Below, piece by piece: positions 60,381-64,000 of a stretch of 64,000 bases of DNA (positions are counted from its first letter, which is position 1; every line of letters starts with the position of its first letter). The translations under genes and the position numbers were made by a program. Source of the stretch: Bacillota bacterium (GTDB lineage: Bacteria > Bacillota > Clostridia > Peptostreptococcales > Anaerovoracaceae); the NCBI GenBank assembly GCA_030536355.1, contig JAUNQD010000001.1, forward strand, positions 111,709 to 175,708. The letters run 5' to 3'. The notes beneath the pieces were generated by a model. That model did no database searches. It was not told the DNA's origin and saw only the letters and a program-made list of their open reading frames with translations.

Positions 60381-62042
60381 ATGAGAGTAACAGGATCACA
60401 ACTGGTTGCTGAGATCTTATTAGAACATGGTGTTGACACGGTTTTCGGGTATCCGGGAGGTACTGCGCTGAACCTTTATGACACTCTCTACGAGTACAGA
60501 GACAGGATCAGACACGTACTGGCATCTCACGAACAGCATGCCGCTCATGCTGCGGACGGATATTACAGAGCTACAGGTAAGACAGGGGTCGTTTTCGCTA
60601 CAAGCGGACCGGGAGCGACTAATTTGGTAACAGGTATTGCAACTGCATTTATGGACAGTGTTCCGGTAGTTGCCATTACAGCCAACGTACCTGACAGCCT
60701 TATCGGCAGAGATGCTTTCCAGGAAATCTGTATCACAGGCGTGACAATGCCTATCACTAAGCATACTTTCTTCGTTAACGATATAAAGGATCTGGCGGAT
60801 GCACTGAGAAATGCTTTCAGGATCGCCAATAGCGGAAGAAAGGGTCCGGTCCTCGTAGACATCACTAAGGATGTTACGGCCGATACTATAGATTACAAGC
60901 CTGAAAAGCCGCTTGAGCTGAAGCCATCTCCTAAGTTCACAGAAAAAGAAGTTCATGATGTCGCTGCTATGATCAATGCAGCAGAAAGACCTGTCATCTA
61001 CTTCGGCGGCGGAGTTGCTGCTTCAAGAGCAGGCAAAGAGCTGAACCAGCTGGTAGAAACCGCAGACATCCCTGCTACATACACTCTGATGGCAGCCGGC
61101 ATCATCGGTTGGGAAAATCCTAAGAATCTGGGCCTCATCGGAATGCACGGAAGTATCGCGGCCAACAAGGCTGTAGACAGAGCCGACCTGGTCATCGCAC
61201 TGGGCACAAGATTCAGTGACAGAGTAGCGCTGAACCCTAAGAAGTTTGCCAAGAAGGCAACTAAGGTTCAGATCGATATCGATGCCAGCGAGATCAACAA
61301 GAACGTTCTCGTTGACTACGGTGTGACAGCAGATGTGAGAGAATTCCTCAGAGCGCTGCTGCCGCTGATCAAGAAAAAGGATCACAAGGAATGGGTATCA
61401 CAGGCAACTGAGTGGAAGAGAAGATCAGGCGACATCAAGTGTCAGGAAGCTGAGCTTCACCCAAGCGAGATCATCCACAGCGTATGCGACCTTACAGATA
61501 AAGAAACCATCTATGTTACAGACGTTGGCCAGCACCAAATGTGGGCTGCCCAGTATCTGAAACATGAAAAGACCGAAAACTTCATCACAAGCGGAGGTCT
61601 GGGAACTATGGGTTACGGCTACGGAGCTGCCATCGGCGCTCAGGTCGGCCAGCCTAATAAGAGAGTAGTGCATATCACGGGCGACGGCTCTTTCCACATG
61701 AACCTGACCGAAGCGTGCACTGCAGTAAGCAACGAACTTCCGATCATCACGATCATCATGAACAATCAGGTTCTGGGAATGGTTTACCAGTGGCAGACAG
61801 CATTCTACGGCAAGCGTTACTCCGGAACTACGCCTGAAAGAAAGACAAACTTCCCTAAGCTGGTAGAAGCCTTTGGCGGAAAGGGCTACTCAGCGTCTAC
61901 TCCTCAGGAGTTCGAAGAAGTCTTCAAGAAGGCTCTCGAAGCAAAGGGCCCTGTCTGGATCGATTGCGCCATCTCAAGAGAAGAGCGCGTTCTTCCTATG
62001 ATCCCTGCAGGCAAAACCGTTGAAGATATGATCATAGGTTAG
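60381..62042 (+). CDS. ilvB: Acetolactate synthase, large (catalytic) subunit
   Basis: TPP- and FAD-dependent enzyme making acetolactate or acetohydroxybutyrate. 553 residues. The TPP glutamate is in ASHEQHAAHAADGYYRATG (about residue 50), ATSGPGATNLVTGIATA follows, and the TPP/Mg motif is GDGSFHMNLTEACTAV...NN. Ribosome site AAGGAGG. First gene of ilvB-ilvN-ilvC-ilvD on the plus strand, pointing away from leuA. Confidence 0.97.
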   Translation: MRVTGSQLVAEILLEHGVDTVFGYPGGTALNLYDTLYEYRDRIRHVLASHEQHAAHAADGYYRATGKTGVVFATSGPGATNLVTGIATAFMDSVPVVAITANVPDSLIGRDAFQEICITGVTMPITKHTFFVNDIKDLADALRNAFRIANSGRKGPVLVDITKDVTADTIDYKPEKPLELKPSPKFTEKEVHDVAAMINAAERPVIYFGGGVAASRAGKELNQLVETADIPATYTLMAAGIIGWENPKNLGLIGMHGSIAANKAVDRADLVIALGTRFSDRVALNPKKFAKKATKVQIDIDASEINKNVLVDYGVTADVREFLRALLPLIKKKDHKEWVSQATEWKRRSGDIKCQEAELHPSEIIHSVCDLTDKETIYVTDVGQHQMWAAQYLKHEKTENFITSGGLGTMGYGYGAAIGAQVGQPNKRVVHITGDGSFHMNLTEACTAVSNELPIITIIMNNQVLGMVYQWQTAFYGKRYSGTTPERKTNFPKLVEAFGGKGYSASTPQEFEEVFKKALEAKGPVWIDCAISREERVLPMIPAGKTVEDMIIG

Positions 62043-62054
62043 GAGGGGCAGAGA

Positions 62055-62558
62055 ATGGATAGTAAAGCAGTAAAAAAATCAATTATCAGTATACTGGTAA
62101 GAAACGAAGCAAACGTAACTACAAGAGTCAGCTCATTGTTTGGTAGACGCGGATTCAATATCACTTCATTCACAGGCTGTGCTACCAACGATCCGAAGAT
62201 CTCTCGTATCACGGTGGCATTCGAAGGAACAGAACAGGCGCTCCATCAGATACTCACTCAGACAGCTAAGCTGGAAGACGTTATCAAGATTTTCACTATG
62301 GACGATAACAGCATCTACAGAGAACTGCTTCTGATGAAGGTGAAAGCAGACAAGAGCGAGCGTTCAGCGATCATGCAGATCGTAGAGATCTACAGAGGCA
62401 AGATCGTTGATCTCTCAAGAGACAGTCTGATCATCGAAATGACAGGATCACCTGAAAAGCTGGACGGCTTTATGGACATGATGAACTGCTACGACATCGC
62501 AGAAGTTTCAAGAACAGGCGTGACAGGAATGAGCAGAGGCATCGAACTGGAAGGATAA
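62055..62558 (+). CDS. ilvN: Acetolactate synthase, small (regulatory) subunit
   Basis: 167 residues. N-terminal ACT domain (about 8-80: ISILVRNEANVTTRVSSLFGRRGFNITSF) that binds valine for feedback control, and the C-terminal domain that activates IlvB (RELLLMKVKAD). Twelve bases after ilvB with GGAGGGG. Confidence 0.96.
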   Translation: MDSKAVKKSIISILVRNEANVTTRVSSLFGRRGFNITSFTGCATNDPKISRITVAFEGTEQALHQILTQTAKLEDVIKIFTMDDNSIYRELLLMKVKADKSERSAIMQIVEIYRGKIVDLSRDSLIIEMTGSPEKLDGFMDMMNCYDIAEVSRTGVTGMSRGIELEG

Positions 62559-62578
62559 ATAAATTCAAATTCATATAA

Positions 62579-63589
<1,011 letters not shown>

Positions 63590-63598
63590 GTAATGAAA

Positions 63599-64000
63599 AT
63601 GAGAAGTGACAATGTAACAAAGGGCATGGAAAGAGCTCCTGCAAGAAGCCTTTTCTATGCTATGGGATATACTAAAGAAGAGCTGGAAAGACCTCTCATC
63701 GGTGTCGTTTCAGCTAAGAGCGAGATCGTTCCTGGCCACATGCATCTGGATAAAGTGGCAGAAGCCGTAAAGGCCGGTGTAAGAATGGCAGGCGGTACTC
63801 CTATCGAAGTTCCTGCTATCGGTGTTTGCGACGGTATCGCTATGGGGCATATCGGCATGAAATACTCACTGGCAAGCCGTGAGCTGATCGCAGACAGTGT
63901 TGAAACTATGACAATGGCACATCAGTTTGACGGTCTGGTTCTGGTTCCTAACTGCGACAAGATCGTTCCGGGAATGATCATGGCTGCAGTAAGAATGAAC
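63599..64000 (+). CDS. ilvD: Dihydroxy-acid dehydratase (partial, C-terminus off window)
   Basis: 134 codons present of about 555. [28 protein letters not shown] is the standard IlvD N-terminus. The iron-sulphur cysteine ligands in the visible part are in [15 protein letters not shown] and [12 protein letters not shown]. It dehydrates dihydroxy acids to 2-oxo acids used by IlvE or LeuA. The ATG at 63599 is preferred; one at 63593 is in frame. Ten bases after ilvC. Confidence 0.95.
   Translation, partial: MRSDNVTKGMERAPARSLFYAMGYTKEELERPLIGVVSAKSEIVPGHMHLDKVAEAVKAGVRMAGGTPIEVPAIGVCDGIAMGHIGMKYSLASRELIADSVETMTMAHQFDGLVLVPNCDKIVPGMIMAAVRMN

Overview
The window looks like chromosome from an anaerobic, amino-acid-fermenting, probably spore-forming Clostridia (Bacillota). 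An affiliation near Anaerovoracaceae / Peptostreptococcales Family XIII is my inference from the gene set, not a measured placement. The supporting evidence is: ornithine oxidation genes (ortB, ortA, ord) next to a sigma-54 activator, a single-chain pyruvate:ferredoxin oxidoreductase, a butyryl-CoA:acetate-type CoA-transferase, the sporulation genes sipL-like and spoIIR, T-box and TPP riboswitch leaders, and AAGGAGG-type ribosome sites. No tRNA or rRNA gene was recognised.

Layout. 1-4.1 kb: ornithine catabolism (ord-ortA-ortB, minus strand) with a textbook -24/-12 promoter, an enhancer-like palindrome and the PAS/AAA+ activator gene. 4.2-18 kb: housekeeping and redox genes (small ArsR-type regulator, secreted phosphoesterase, rnhA, walJ-like hydrolase, rlmH, a two-gene flavin/iron-sulphur oxidoreductase unit, a NifS-like PLP enzyme, a DUF362 ferredoxin-like protein, a SanA/YdcF-like protein, ilvE, a Na+/Ca2+ exchanger). 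18-21.4 kb: lysine/diaminopimelate operon dapF-dapA-dapB-dapH. 21.4-29.4 kb: tadA, ispE, a GntR regulator, sporulation genes, a DMT transporter and an Rrf2 regulator. 29.4-32.7 kb: TPP-riboswitch-controlled uptake operon for a thiamine precursor. 32.7-38.5 kb: nitrilase-fold amidohydrolase, CoA-transferase and nifJ. nifJ is preceded by its own promoter and, further upstream, by a complete leucine-type T-box unit.

39.0-53.9 kb is an AT-rich accessory island with no visible integrase. It holds a restriction-modification set (one m5C methyltransferase plus two related Bpu10I/BbvCI-like nuclease subunits), a PD-(D/E)XK/DUF2779 protein, a WYL regulator, an HNH-like protein, a winged-helix + DUF3800 pair, small hypothetical proteins, and a sigma-70-family factor with a second, truncated sigma-like protein. 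The two sigma-like genes share a conserved 5' leader whose fold (P1, P2 with compensatory changes, P3, and an L2-J3/1 pseudoknot) resembles the SAM-I/SAM-IV riboswitch clan and places the Shine-Dalgarno sequence in P1. This is the most unusual signal in the window.

54.1-64 kb: branched-chain amino acid synthesis. A T-box-controlled leuA-leuC-leuD-leuB operon (minus strand) lies opposite ilvB-ilvN-ilvC-ilvD (plus strand, running off the end). With ilvE at 15.6 kb these encode most of the leucine/valine/isoleucine route.
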